In this document: in pieces, positions 1 to 6,063 of the stretch
How positions within the stretch are numbered: position 1 is the stretch's first letter
Layout of the letters: each line of letters starts with the position of its first letter
DNA from: Chthoniobacterales bacterium
GTDB taxonomy: Bacteria; Verrucomicrobiota; Verrucomicrobiia; Chthoniobacterales; UBA10450
DNA: 12,334 bases
Assembly: GCA_013695925.1 (NCBI GenBank)
Contig: JACCZO010000159.1
Coordinates: forward strand, 1-12,334
Direction: 5' to 3'
The notes under the pieces: generated by a model
Databases searched by the model: none
What the model was told of the DNA's origin: nothing
What the model saw: only the letters and a program-made list of their open reading frames with translations
Translations under genes and position numbers: made by a program

Positions 1-1136
1 GTGTACTCGGTATAGGCATGGCTCCACTCGTGGGAGACAATGTCGTCGGCATCAAATGCCGGGCAGTAATTGGTCGATTGCCCGTTCCAATAAGCATTCG
101 GGCAATTCTGATTGATCAGGTAAACGCTGATCATCGCCTTATCGAACCCATCGTAGGACGCAAAGCCGAAGCCGGAGGAATAGAGATTGTAGGTGTGGCC
201 CGCGAAATCGTAGAGATTGTTCACAAACGGCGCCGGATGCGGGGGATCACCTTCGCGGCGCTGGACAAAAAGATCGGGATTGGCCGGGTCGTAATTGGGC
301 GAATAAATCGTGCGATTGATCGCTGTCTTGTGCAGCGGGATACGGACCAGGACGGCGCCACTCTGAGCGTCGATCCAGACTTGTTCGGATCCCTTCGGGC
401 CCGCCACCTCCACCGAATACGCGAGACGACTCGCCGCTCCGTTGGCTTCGAGAATCCCCTGCGGGTACACCGCGAGTTCCGTCTTGTTGACCGACGCGGT
501 CATGTCGCTTGCGCCTTTGCGCACAGTTGCGAGCGCGATCTCACCCGCGCCATCTTTGGTTACCGCGGGCACCGTGCTCAGCGCAAGCCCGGGCGCAAAA
601 TCTCCATTCACAGCGGTGATACCGGCGTCGTTCATGTGCACGACGACCTGCGCACCGAAAACGCTCAGACCCTTGTAATATTGATTGAGGCGCACATGGC
701 TAAAACCAAGCGCGTCCTTCTGGTCCTTTACCATCCGAAGCTCGCTCCCTTCGGCCGGCGCACCGCCCTTGCTCACGGCCGTCTGCTCCGCGCCAGTCAT
801 TCCGATCAAGCCGCCATGATTGGAGAGAAAGGACAATGCGCGCGATTTAGCACTCGCCGCTTTATCGGCAGACACGATCACGCTGCCCGCCGCGGCCCTA
901 ACGAAACTGTAGGCGCCGGTCTTGCCTGAAACCTGCGCCGAAAGCGCGTTCCCGCTGGATTGCTGCAGTTGCTCGAGCGATTGTTGCGGAGTCAAAGCGG
1001 CGCCTTCTTTCCCGCCATTGGCAGGACGAGGTTGCGCACCGGCAAAACTCAGGACGGTTAATCCCAGGCCGACCGCGCAAAAAGCGATCGCAGCGAGGAA
1101 GCGTGGACGGGAAATAGCAGTGTTGAAGAGATGCAT
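1..1136 (-). CDS. Secreted M4 (thermolysin-like) zinc metallopeptidase, partial (C-terminus off window)
   Basis: The open frame runs from ATG at 1134-1136 to the window edge (378 codons) with no stop, so the rest of the catalytic domain is missing. Residues 1-35 form a signal peptide: basic start, then a hydrophobic run (LAAIAFCAVGLGLTVLSFAGA). Residues of the type HVRLNQYYKGLSVFGAQVVVH match the FTP propeptide of thermolysin/fungalysin precursors, and a following stretch ending in WIDAQSGAVL matches PepSY; together they are the usual inhibitory, chaperone-like pro-region. The mature part contains NAYWNG and then DDIVSHEWSHAYTEY, where H369-E370-x-x-H373 is the zinc-binding and catalytic HExxH; thermolysin has NAFWNG and HELTH at the same places. 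The third zinc ligand (a downstream Glu) lies outside the window. No Shine-Dalgarno sequence is visible before the ATG. It would be exported and would degrade extracellular or periplasmic protein. Family call is firm; substrate is unknown. Confidence 0.9.
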   Translation of the reverse strand, partial: MHLFNTAISRPRFLAAIAFCAVGLGLTVLSFAGAQPRPANGGKEGAALTPQQSLEQLQQSSGNALSAQVSGKTGAYSFVRAAAGSVIVSADKAASAKSRALSFLSNHGGLIGMTGAEQTAVSKGGAPAEGSELRMVKDQKDALGFSHVRLNQYYKGLSVFGAQVVVHMNDAGITAVNGDFAPGLALSTVPAVTKDGAGEIALATVRKGASDMTASVNKTELAVYPQGILEANGAASRLAYSVEVAGPKGSEQVWIDAQSGAVLVRIPLHKTAINRTIYSPNYDPANPDLFVQRREGDPPHPAPFVNNLYDFAGHTYNLYSSGFGFASYDGFDKAMISVYLINQNCPNAYWNGQSTNYCPAFDADDIVSHEWSHAYTEY

Positions 1137-1297
1137 AGTTTTAGATGTTTTTTGGAACTTGCTTGCGAAACGATCTGGTTTCGAAGCTTCCGCGCGGCGG
1201 AAGGAAGTCGGGACCCTCCTGGAAGATTCGATCATGTCAAATTATTTTACGTGGATTGCCGATTTTTTTGCGATGAGGATGCGACTCGACGAAAAGT

Positions 1298-1314
1298 GAC
1301 GCGCAACCCGCGTC
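1298..1314 (-). terminator. Possible intrinsic terminator after the CDF gene
   Basis: A 6-bp stem GACGCG/CGCGTC with a 5-nt loop sits 7 nt past the stop codon of the cation-efflux gene. On the minus strand it is followed by ACTTTTCG. The stem is GC-only but short and the T-run has only four T's, so this is a weak candidate. The rest of 1137-1297 holds no gene that can be supported and must contain the promoter of the M4 peptidase. Confidence 0.35.
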
Positions 1315-1320
1315 CGCCGC

Positions 1321-2229
1321 CTAACGTCCGACCTCCGCGGGCTCTATGTGGACGAGCACGTCCGCGATCCGCGGGTTGGTGTGCTTGACTGCGTCCTTCA
1401 CGGCGTGCGCGAGCTCGTGTCCGGCCCGCACCGAAATCCGCTCGTCGACTGCGACATGCAAATCGACGTAAAACTCCAGCCCCATTTTGCGCACGAAACA
1501 TTTATCAATCCCGCTCACGCCGGGCACCGCCTCCGCCGCGGCGCGCACGAGCCCGACGATTTCACCGCGCGGTGCCGTATCCAAAACTTCGTGCAGCGCA
1601 GGATAAAAAAGGCGCCAGCCATTGGCCGCGATTAGCACACAGGCAAACAGCGCCGCCCAGGCATCGGCGCTCTGCCAGCGCGGTCCGCCAAGGAGCGCGA
1701 TGGAGATGCCGATGAAGGCGGCGATGGACGTCATGGCGTCGGTGCGGTGATGCCAGGCATCGGTCTGGATGGCGGTGCTCTCGGCGTCGCGGCCTAACCG
1801 GTTGACGGTACGAAACAGCAGTTCCTTTACGATCACGACCACGATCAGCACGATGAGGGTGAATGGCGCCGGCGGGTGGTGCGGCTGGAAAATTTCCTGC
1901 ACGCTGCGGGCCGCGATCACGACCGCGGCGGCGAGCACGCCTAACGACACCAGAATGGCCGCGACCGGTTCGGCTTTGCCGTGGCCATAGGGATGGGTTT
2001 CATCGGGCGGGCGGGCGGCGAATTTTAATCCGCCCCAGATGATGGCCGAGCCCGCGATGTCGAGCGCGGACTCGATCCCGTCCGCGATCAGGACGTAGGA
2101 ATGGCCGAGCGCGCCGGCGAGAATTTTGGCAGTCGCTAGGACGACGTTGGCGGCCATCCCGACGAGAGCGACACGCGCGCCGGATTGAAGATTGCCGGCC
2201 GGAGTGTTCGCGTTAGGGTGCGGTTCCAT
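1321..2229 (-). CDS. Cation diffusion facilitator (CDF) family metal efflux transporter
   Basis: A 302-residue protein of normal CDF length. It exchanges a divalent metal (Zn, Fe, Mn or similar) for protons across the inner membrane. Six hydrophobic segments can be traced between about residues 18 and 205, followed by a soluble C-terminal domain (about 215-300) of the ZT-dimer type. The transport site is visible: E53-x3-D57 in TM2 (within ADGIESALDIAGS) and H160-x3-D164 in TM5 (AWHHRTDAMTS). The conserved HPYGHGKAE loop lies at 79-87 between TM2 and TM3. E. coli FieF has D-x3-D in TM2, so the Glu at the first position here is a difference that may affect metal choice; the metal cannot be named from sequence. 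It is divergent from the enoyl reductase gene. Its TAG stop lies inside a CGTTAGGC octamer. No clear ribosome-binding site is seen before ATG 2229. Confidence 0.92.
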   Translation of the reverse strand: MEPHPNANTPAGNLQSGARVALVGMAANVVLATAKILAGALGHSYVLIADGIESALDIAGSAIIWGGLKFAARPPDETHPYGHGKAEPVAAILVSLGVLAAAVVIAARSVQEIFQPHHPPAPFTLIVLIVVVIVKELLFRTVNRLGRDAESTAIQTDAWHHRTDAMTSIAAFIGISIALLGGPRWQSADAWAALFACVLIAANGWRLFYPALHEVLDTAPRGEIVGLVRAAAEAVPGVSGIDKCFVRKMGLEFYVDLHVAVDERISVRAGHELAHAVKDAVKHTNPRIADVLVHIEPAEVGR

Positions 2230-2240
2230 CGGATGGGTCT

Positions 2241-2326
2241 TCTCGATCTCGTGCTCGTGCTCGTGATCGTGATCGATCGGGAAAGGATTTCGAGGACGAG
2301 AAGGAGGAGGAGGACGAGGACGACGA
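2241..2326. repeat. Intergenic hexamer-rich imperfect hairpin element (copy 1)
   Basis: The left half (2241-2276) is built from phased CTCGTG/ATCGTG units and the right half (2291-2326) from GAGGAC/GAGGAG units, so the halves are roughly complementary, with G-U pairs in RNA. The 13-mer GCTCGTGATCGTG at 2259-2271 recurs on the other strand at 10321-10333 inside the second copy. It fills the divergent intergenic region between the CDF and enoyl reductase genes and would be in the leader of one or both transcripts. Short reading frames across it (runs of Leu/Val or Arg/Ser) are by-products of the repeat. Confidence 0.5.
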
Positions 2327-2336
2327 AGGCGCGGAC

Positions 2337-3329
2337 ATGGGAGAGATGAGAATAAAGGCGATTGTTTACGAGGCGCACGGAAAACCGGAGGAGGTTTTGC
2401 GATTGGAGGAGCTTGAGCTGCCGGCCGTCGGGGCGAACCAAGCGCTCGTCCGCATCCTCGCCGCGCCGATTAATCCCGCGGATCTCAACCAGATCGAGGG
2501 GAAATACCCGATCCGGTTTCCGCTCCCGGCTACGCCTGGTTTCGAGGGAGCGGGCACCGTGGAAGAGGTCGGAGCGAAGGTGCGGGATCTCGCGGCCGGG
2601 GCGCAGGTGATCCTGCCGCACGATCTCGGGACCTGGCGCGAGAAAGCGGTGGTGCCGGCGGACAAGCTAACGGTCGTGCCTAACGACATCGCGCCGGAGC
2701 AGGCCGCGATGCTGAAAATCAATCCGATTACCGCCTGGCGAATCCTGCACGATTTTGTCCGGCTGGAAAAGGGCGACTGGGTGATTCAAAACGCGGCCAA
2801 CTCCGCGGTCGGGCGGGCCGTCATCGTGCTCGCGCGCGAGCTTGGCTGGCGCACGGTTAACGTCGTGCGGCGAGCAGAGCTGATCGAGGAATTGCGTGCG
2901 GCCGGGGGCGATGTTGTCCTGCTCGACAACGATGAATTGCGCAGCGCGGTCGCGGAAGCGACCAAGGGCGCGCCGATTCGGCTCGGACTCAATCAAGTGG
3001 GCGGGGAGAGTGCCTTGCGCATGGCGAAGGTTGTCGCCGCGGAGGCAACCATCGTCACGATCGGCGCGATGAGCCTGCGCCCTGTAACCATGCCTAACGG
3101 ATTGCTCATCTTCAAAAACCTGACGTTCACCGGCTTCTGGGTGAACAAATGGTATGAGCAGGCAGGTGCGGAGGAGCGCCGCGCGACTTTTGCCCAGCTC
3201 ATCGATCTGGCGCGACGCGGGTTGCTCGCAACAAAGGTGGAACGCGCCTACTCGTTAGGCGAATTCCGCGAAGCGGTCGTCCGCGCGGGCGAAGGCGGGC
3301 GCGAAGGGAAGATCATCTTCCGGATGTAA
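2337..3329 (+). CDS. MDR-family enoyl-thioester reductase (MECR/Etr1-like), NADPH-dependent
   Basis: A 330-residue member of the medium-chain dehydrogenase/reductase superfamily without zinc ligands. The N-terminal GroES-like catalytic domain (about 1-130) has INPADLNQIEGKY, with Tyr57 at the position of the catalytic Tyr in MECR/Etr1, followed by PATPGFEGAGTV. The nucleotide-binding domain (about 145-270) has IQNAANSAVGRAVIVLARELG, very close to the IQNA(S/A)NSGVGQAVIQ signature of mitochondrial trans-2-enoyl-CoA reductase. GFWVNKWYE near residue 265 also fits the MECR group. Such enzymes reduce trans-2-enoyl-CoA/ACP with NADPH in fatty-acid synthesis; related quinone reductases share the fold, so the exact substrate is inferred. 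ATG 2337 is preceded by AAGG at a normal distance. An in-frame ATG at 2346 is an alternative start that would lose three residues. The gene carries three copies of the window's octamer. Confidence 0.88.
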   Translation: MGEMRIKAIVYEAHGKPEEVLRLEELELPAVGANQALVRILAAPINPADLNQIEGKYPIRFPLPATPGFEGAGTVEEVGAKVRDLAAGAQVILPHDLGTWREKAVVPADKLTVVPNDIAPEQAAMLKINPITAWRILHDFVRLEKGDWVIQNAANSAVGRAVIVLARELGWRTVNVVRRAELIEELRAAGGDVVLLDNDELRSAVAEATKGAPIRLGLNQVGGESALRMAKVVAAEATIVTIGAMSLRPVTMPNGLLIFKNLTFTGFWVNKWYEQAGAEERRATFAQLIDLARRGLLATKVERAYSLGEFREAVVRAGEGGREGKIIFRM

Positions 3330-3333
3330 GGTC

Positions 3334-3419
3334 AATGTGGGAGCCGCCTTCGCGCGGCGACAGCGCTGGATTCCCGGGCCACGCACATCCCATCGGGGCG
3401 CAAAGGCCCCTCCCACATT
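3334..3419. repeat. REP/BIME-like inverted-repeat element A
   Basis: Perfect 10-bp terminal inverted repeats, AATGTGGGAG (3334-3343) and CTCCCACATT (3410-3419), enclose two small hairpins that abut them: GCCGC/GCGGC (3343-3358) and GGGGC/GCCCC (3395-3410). The GTGGGAG head next to a GC-rich hairpin is the layout of REP sequences known from Pseudomonas and Xanthomonas. The element lies 4 nt after the enoyl reductase stop and 42 nt before the hydrolase start. It may act as an attenuator or transcript-end stabiliser. Confidence 0.65.
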
Positions 3420-3461
3420 CCGGGAAGTTGCCCCGCGGACGGATGCGGCGTTTGGTGGGGA

Positions 3462-4259
3462 ATGAAACTTCGCGCCCTTCTTCTCGGGCTGCTTTGCGCA
3501 GCACTCGCCAGTGGAACTCTACGCGCCCAGGGTTGGGCCAAGGAGCGGCTCAACAAATCGCCCCGCCACAGCGAGTGGGTCGACCTGAAAAGTGGCGACC
3601 GAACGGTGAAAACCTTTGTCGTTTATCCCGAGGTGAAAGAGAAGGCGCCGGTCCTGCTCGTGATCCACGAAATTTTTGGCCTGACGGATTGGGCGAAAAG
3701 CCTCGCTGACGAACTGGCGGCGGCCGGTTATATCGCGGTCGCGCCGGACCTCCTTTCCGCGCCCGGAAAAGACACCAGCAGTTATCCCGACCAGGACGCA
3801 GCGGTGAAAGCCATCTCGACCCTGCCCGATGCGCAGGTTTTTGCCGATCTCGATGCCGCCGCGGAATTTGCGTCGAAATTGCCGGCCAGTAACGGCGTCC
3901 TGGCCGTGACCGGTTTTTGTTGGGGCGGCGGAAAGTCTTTCGCCTACGCCAATCACAATCCGAAGCTGAAGGCGGCTTTTGTGTTCTACGGCCCCGGACC
4001 GCAAAACGCGGACGAGGCGGCGAAGATCGCCTGCCCGGTTTACGGCTTTTACGCGGAGGATGACGCGCGGATCGGAGCGACGATTCCGCAGACGACGAAA
4101 ATCATGAAAACGTTAGGCAAAAGCTACGTCCCGGTAACCTATGTCGGGGCCGGCCACGGTTTCATGCGCGACGGCGAAGCGCCCGACGCAAAAGCCGCTA
4201 ACGCCCACGCCCGCAACCTTTCCTGGATGCGCTGGAAGACGTTGTTGAAGAAATTGTAG
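3462..4259 (+). CDS. Exported dienelactone hydrolase family protein (alpha/beta hydrolase)
   Basis: A 265-residue protein with an N-terminal signal peptide (MKLRALLLGLLCAALASGTLRA, likely cleaved near residue 22) and a dienelactone-hydrolase-type alpha/beta-hydrolase domain. The family's catalytic residues are all present: Glu70 in VIHEIFGL, the cysteine nucleophile Cys153 in GFCWGGG, Asp201 in AEDDARI and His232 in GAGHGF. This is the Cys-Asp-His triad plus Glu of classic dienelactone hydrolase. Cytoplasmic relatives open lactone rings in chlorocatechol breakdown. An exported form with no pathway genes nearby cannot be tied to that substrate and may be a general esterase. The ATG is preceded by GGTGGGGA, which may serve as the ribosome-binding site. 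The stop codon TAG lies inside the left arm of the next repeat element. The gene is flanked by two REP-like elements and converges on the small membrane gene. Confidence 0.9.
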   Translation: MKLRALLLGLLCAALASGTLRAQGWAKERLNKSPRHSEWVDLKSGDRTVKTFVVYPEVKEKAPVLLVIHEIFGLTDWAKSLADELAAAGYIAVAPDLLSAPGKDTSSYPDQDAAVKAISTLPDAQVFADLDAAAEFASKLPASNGVLAVTGFCWGGGKSFAYANHNPKLKAAFVFYGPGPQNADEAAKIACPVYGFYAEDDARIGATIPQTTKIMKTLGKSYVPVTYVGAGHGFMRDGEAPDAKAANAHARNLSWMRWKTLLKKL

Positions 4260-4317
4260 GGCAGGCGGGTCGCCTGCCGAATTACTGGGTGGCCCCGGAG
4301 CGGTTGCCCTACAATTT
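4251..4317. repeat. REP-like inverted-repeat element B, overlapping the hydrolase stop codon
   Basis: A perfect 13-bp inverted repeat, AAATTGTAGGGCA (4251-4263) and TGCCCTACAATTT (4305-4317), encloses a 7-bp hairpin GCAGGCG/CGCCTGC with a 3-nt loop (4261-4277) and a weaker one near 4291-4308. It lies between two convergent genes, where a bidirectional terminator is expected, but neither side has a run of T's. The left arm contains the last codons and the TAG stop (4257-4259) of the hydrolase gene. Confidence 0.65.
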
Positions 4318-4332
4318 GCGCCGCGGCCGGCG

Positions 4333-4539
4333 TTAGACGCGTCCGCCCTTCCAGAGCGCGGCGTCGAGGATCGACCAGAGGTGAATGAGCCACCCGAGCA
4401 ATACAATCCACAAAATTGCCGCGAGGACAAACTGCACGATCGCGATCAGCAGCCTGCCCTGAATTAATTGCCCCAGCCCGGGAATGAAGAAGCTGCAAAG
4501 GGCCGCGATAACATTGCCGGTAGAACCTTGACCTGCCAT
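4333..4539 (-). CDS. Small two-helix membrane protein (TM2-like), function unknown
   Basis: A 68-residue protein starting at ATG 4539. A TTG nine codons upstream (4566) is possible but less likely, since the residues it adds do not look conserved and GGAG lies about 11 nt before the ATG. Two hydrophobic segments are clear: VIAALCSFFIPGLGQLIQG (about 9-27) and LLIAIVQFVLAAILWIVLLGWLI (about 29-51). The motif PGLGQLIQGR in the first helix resembles small TM2-type proteins, in which a short hairpin of two helices carries a Gly-rich turn. The C-terminal HLWSILDAALWK is amphipathic. It would sit in the inner membrane; no function can be assigned. It lies directly downstream of a decayed nucleotidyltransferase scrap on the same strand and converges with the hydrolase gene. 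Confidence 0.65.
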   Translation of the reverse strand: MAGQGSTGNVIAALCSFFIPGLGQLIQGRLLIAIVQFVLAAILWIVLLGWLIHLWSILDAALWKGGRV

Positions 4540-4559
4540 ACGGGAAATTTCTCCGGCAC

Positions 4560-4730
4560 GAAGCAATTCGCAACCGGCAATCGGTCGAGAGGAAAATGCT
4601 CGATAGCAGCTCGGACAGCGGACTCAGCCCGTTGCGCCTTCTGCTGTTGTGTAGCGCTGGGCGGGTTCGCCCAGGTTTCGAACAAGTCGTCCCAAGAGGA
4701 TGGCACGTCGTAGTATGCGGCGATCTTGCT
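4560..4730 (-). pseudogene. N-terminal fragment resembling a CD-NTase/nucleotidyltransferase
   Basis: A frame that is open after a TGA near 4731, with GTG at 4706 as its only plausible start, encodes PSSWDDLFETWANPPSATQ and then QQKAQRAESAVRAAIEHFPL. This recalls the N-terminus of CD-NTases and related nucleotidyltransferases (FxxWAxPPSxTEQxRxxNAxxxIRxAI), which continue into a QGSYxNxTNVRxDSDxD core. Here the similarity stops near residue 48 and no GS or DxD catalytic motif follows; the DNA runs on into the leader of the small membrane gene. It is therefore read as a truncated remnant with no expected activity. The resemblance is from memory of the family and covers only about 45 residues, so an unrelated short gene is possible. 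Confidence 0.4.
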
Positions 4731-4804
4731 TCACGGTGCAAACTGTTTACCGCGCCGATTCGAGAAAAGTCCCAATCGAGAGTATTTCGGGTAGTCCCGC
4801 ATGC

Positions 4805-5283
4805 CTACCTTTGCCTCGATTTCAAAATGTCAATCAGCCGGTCAAGAAACGGCGTCTGGGCAGCCTTCATTTTGCGGCGTGCTTGCGCCATTGGGAAGAA
4901 AGCAACGCGGTCGACCTCGGGGAACTTCTGCAACTTTCCCGAACGGGATGGCCATTCGATCTCGAAACTATTGCTCCTGTGCGTGAAGTTGTCGGGCAAA
5001 TCAGCCTCGAACGCCCAACCGTGCACAACCTTGCCGCCTTTCTGCTGAATTGATCCGATCTCAATCCAATCGCCTGACGGCAAGATGCCAACCTCCTCTT
5101 CGAACTCGATTTTGGCGCGAACAGCAAATCCTCACCGTCAGCAGCCTCGCCCTTTGGAATCGTCCAAACGCCGTCATCCTTTGGTTGAAGGTAGGGGCCG
5201 CCGGGATGAGCAAGCAATACTTCCAGTCCGCCCTTCCCTCTGCGGAACATCAGAAGACCCGCGCTGGTTCTGGATCGCTTCAT
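4805..5283 (-). pseudogene. NUDIX hydrolase (MutT-like) with a one-base frameshift
   Basis: ATG 5283 opens with MKRSRTSAGLLMFRRGKGGL and continues VLLAHPGGPYLQPKDDGVWTIPKGE, the typical start of a bacterial NUDIX hydrolase of about 150-160 residues. The frame breaks between GCG (5116-5118) and AAA (5111-5113), where only two bases remain for one codon, so one base is missing near 5114-5116. The next frame resumes at once with KIEFEEEVG and runs to TAG 4805-4807 (HGWAFEADL, EFPEVD-like FPEVDRVAFF, PFLDRL). Rejoined, the protein is about 159 residues and the NUDIX box reads G45-x5-E51-x7-I-E-F-E-E-E-V-G, with the usual Arg replaced by Ile59 but the metal-binding glutamates kept. Family members hydrolyse nucleotide diphosphates linked to other groups. 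Conservation on both sides of the break means either a recent mutation or a sequencing error. Confidence 0.8.
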
Positions 5284-5333
5284 CTCGGTAACGCCGATGA
5301 CCATTTCCAAATTCCAAGATAAATCAAACCTGG

Positions 5334-5392
5334 AGGGTCGAAGCCACCGTTCACGGTAGCCTTTCTCCCCGACACGGCCGTGCCTCGCGACA
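5334..5392. repeat. Possible intergenic hairpin element with two small dyads
   Basis: Two dyads lie 15 bp apart: ACCGT-TC-ACGGT at 5346-5357 and the perfect palindrome CACGGCCGTG at 5373-5382. The ends, GGTCGAAGCC and (on the other strand) GTCGCGAGGC, are loosely similar. The region 5284-5478 is otherwise without a supported gene. Whether this is a repeated element cannot be decided from one copy. Confidence 0.3.
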
Positions 5393-5471
5393 TGAATCGC
5401 GGGCTCGCTTTCGTCCCTCGAGCGCCGAACATCAGGAGACCGAACACGCGGCCATCGGGACACGGCTCGCC

Positions 5472-5501
5472 AAAAAATGAGTCCGTCCGGTTGGCGGACT
5501 C
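5472..5501 (-). terminator. Intrinsic (Rho-independent) terminator
   Basis: Reading the minus strand, a 7-bp stem GAGTCCG/CGGACTC (5479-5501) with a 9-nt loop is followed by ATTTTTT, a textbook intrinsic terminator. It begins 6 nt past the restored TAG stop (5507-5509) of the decayed gene upstream, which supports the reconstructed 3' end of that gene. Confidence 0.8.
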
Positions 5502-5506
5502 GAAGC

Positions 5507-5867
5507 CTAACTTCGGAACTGATTTTCCTTCTCTCGAAACAAGACGTTGAAGGTCATGAGCGAACCGTAGCAGCGGGGGTGATGTATTACTGCAGATCGA
5601 ACTTGTCGGCGTCGCTCAGCTTTTCGTTCGCGTTCACCTTCTGTTCCATCACGCGCAGGTTGTTGCGGATCATCACGATCTTGTGAAAAAACGTTTTGAG
5701 CGGCACTTCCTTTGCCTGGAGCGACCTGTCAGCCAGCCGCAGGCGAGCGTGCCTTGCTGCCAGCGCGTGGCCAATCCTTCCACAATCTTCTCCGGCTTCT
5801 CGAGCCCAAGGGCGTCGACCATCACCTGGGGCGTCTGACGAATGAGCGCGGAAAGCGGCATTTGCAT
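5507..5867 (-). pseudogene. Decayed gene of unknown family (one nonsense codon, two frameshifts)
   Basis: Three frames join into one protein of about 120 residues. From ATG 5867: MQMPLSALIRQTPQVMVDAL and GLEKPEKIVEGLATRW; then, after a frame change near 5722-5745, DRSLQAKEVPLKTFFHKI and MIRNNLRVMEQKVN up to DADKFDLQ; then TAA at 5587-5589; then YIT, an apparent 2-nt insertion in a run of five G's (5575-5579, plus strand), and RCYGSLMTFNVLFREKENQF to TAG 5507-5509. The TAA fits a CAA-to-TAA change, since DLQQYITRCYGSL reads naturally. The charged, heptad-like middle suggests a helical cytoplasmic protein. I do not recognise a function. The terminator right after the restored stop shows the gene was once a normal transcription unit. 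The true start could lie upstream, but the frame is closed by TGA just before 5920. Confidence 0.6.
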
Positions 5868-5930
5868 TTCCGTTGGGCTGGCGCTCGGCCCGGCACAAGG
5901 GACACAAAAGACACGAGCATCTCACTGGCG

Positions 5931-6000
5931 ATGATCCAGGATTTTAAGTTCTCTTTCCGGCCGTTGATCAAGGCGCCGGGTTTACCGCCATCGCGATTCT
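5931..6000 (+). pseudogene. Scrap of an ADOP/FtsX-type ABC transporter permease N-terminus
   Basis: ATG 5931 begins MIQDFKFSFRPLIKAPG, and one frame over the sequence goes on GFTAIAILTLA. This is the start of acidobacterial-type duplicated orphan permeases (typical form MLxDLKFAFRQLxKSPGFTAIAILTLALGIG). The frame breaks by one base near 5985-5988, and after about 6000 the similarity ends in a GC-rich hairpin (6012-6028, CGGCGGC/GCCGCCG). The full family is about 800 residues, so only the first 25 codons remain. Confidence 0.55.
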
Positions 6001-6063
6001 TACACTCGCCGCGGCGGCGCAGCCGCCGGCCGGTCCCCTGGGTTTCGCGACGCGGCGTTCCGC

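Noticed and set aside
18..929. 303-codon plus-strand reading frame
   Set aside because: It is antisense to the M4 peptidase, which has a signal peptide, pro-domains and HExxH. The plus-strand product is Arg/His/Val-rich without motifs.
1235..1240. TTGACA on the minus strand as a -35 box for the M4 peptidase
   Set aside because: No acceptable -10 sequence at 16-19 bp; the sequence there is GC-rich.
2136..2621. 161-codon minus-strand frame across the divergent promoter
   Set aside because: It is antisense to the enoyl reductase, runs through the hexamer repeat (a run of Leu/Val) and overlaps the CDF gene out of frame.
4464..4730. A working CBASS defence system
   Set aside because: Only an N-terminal scrap of a nucleotidyltransferase-like frame is present, without catalytic motifs, and no effector or accessory gene is nearby.
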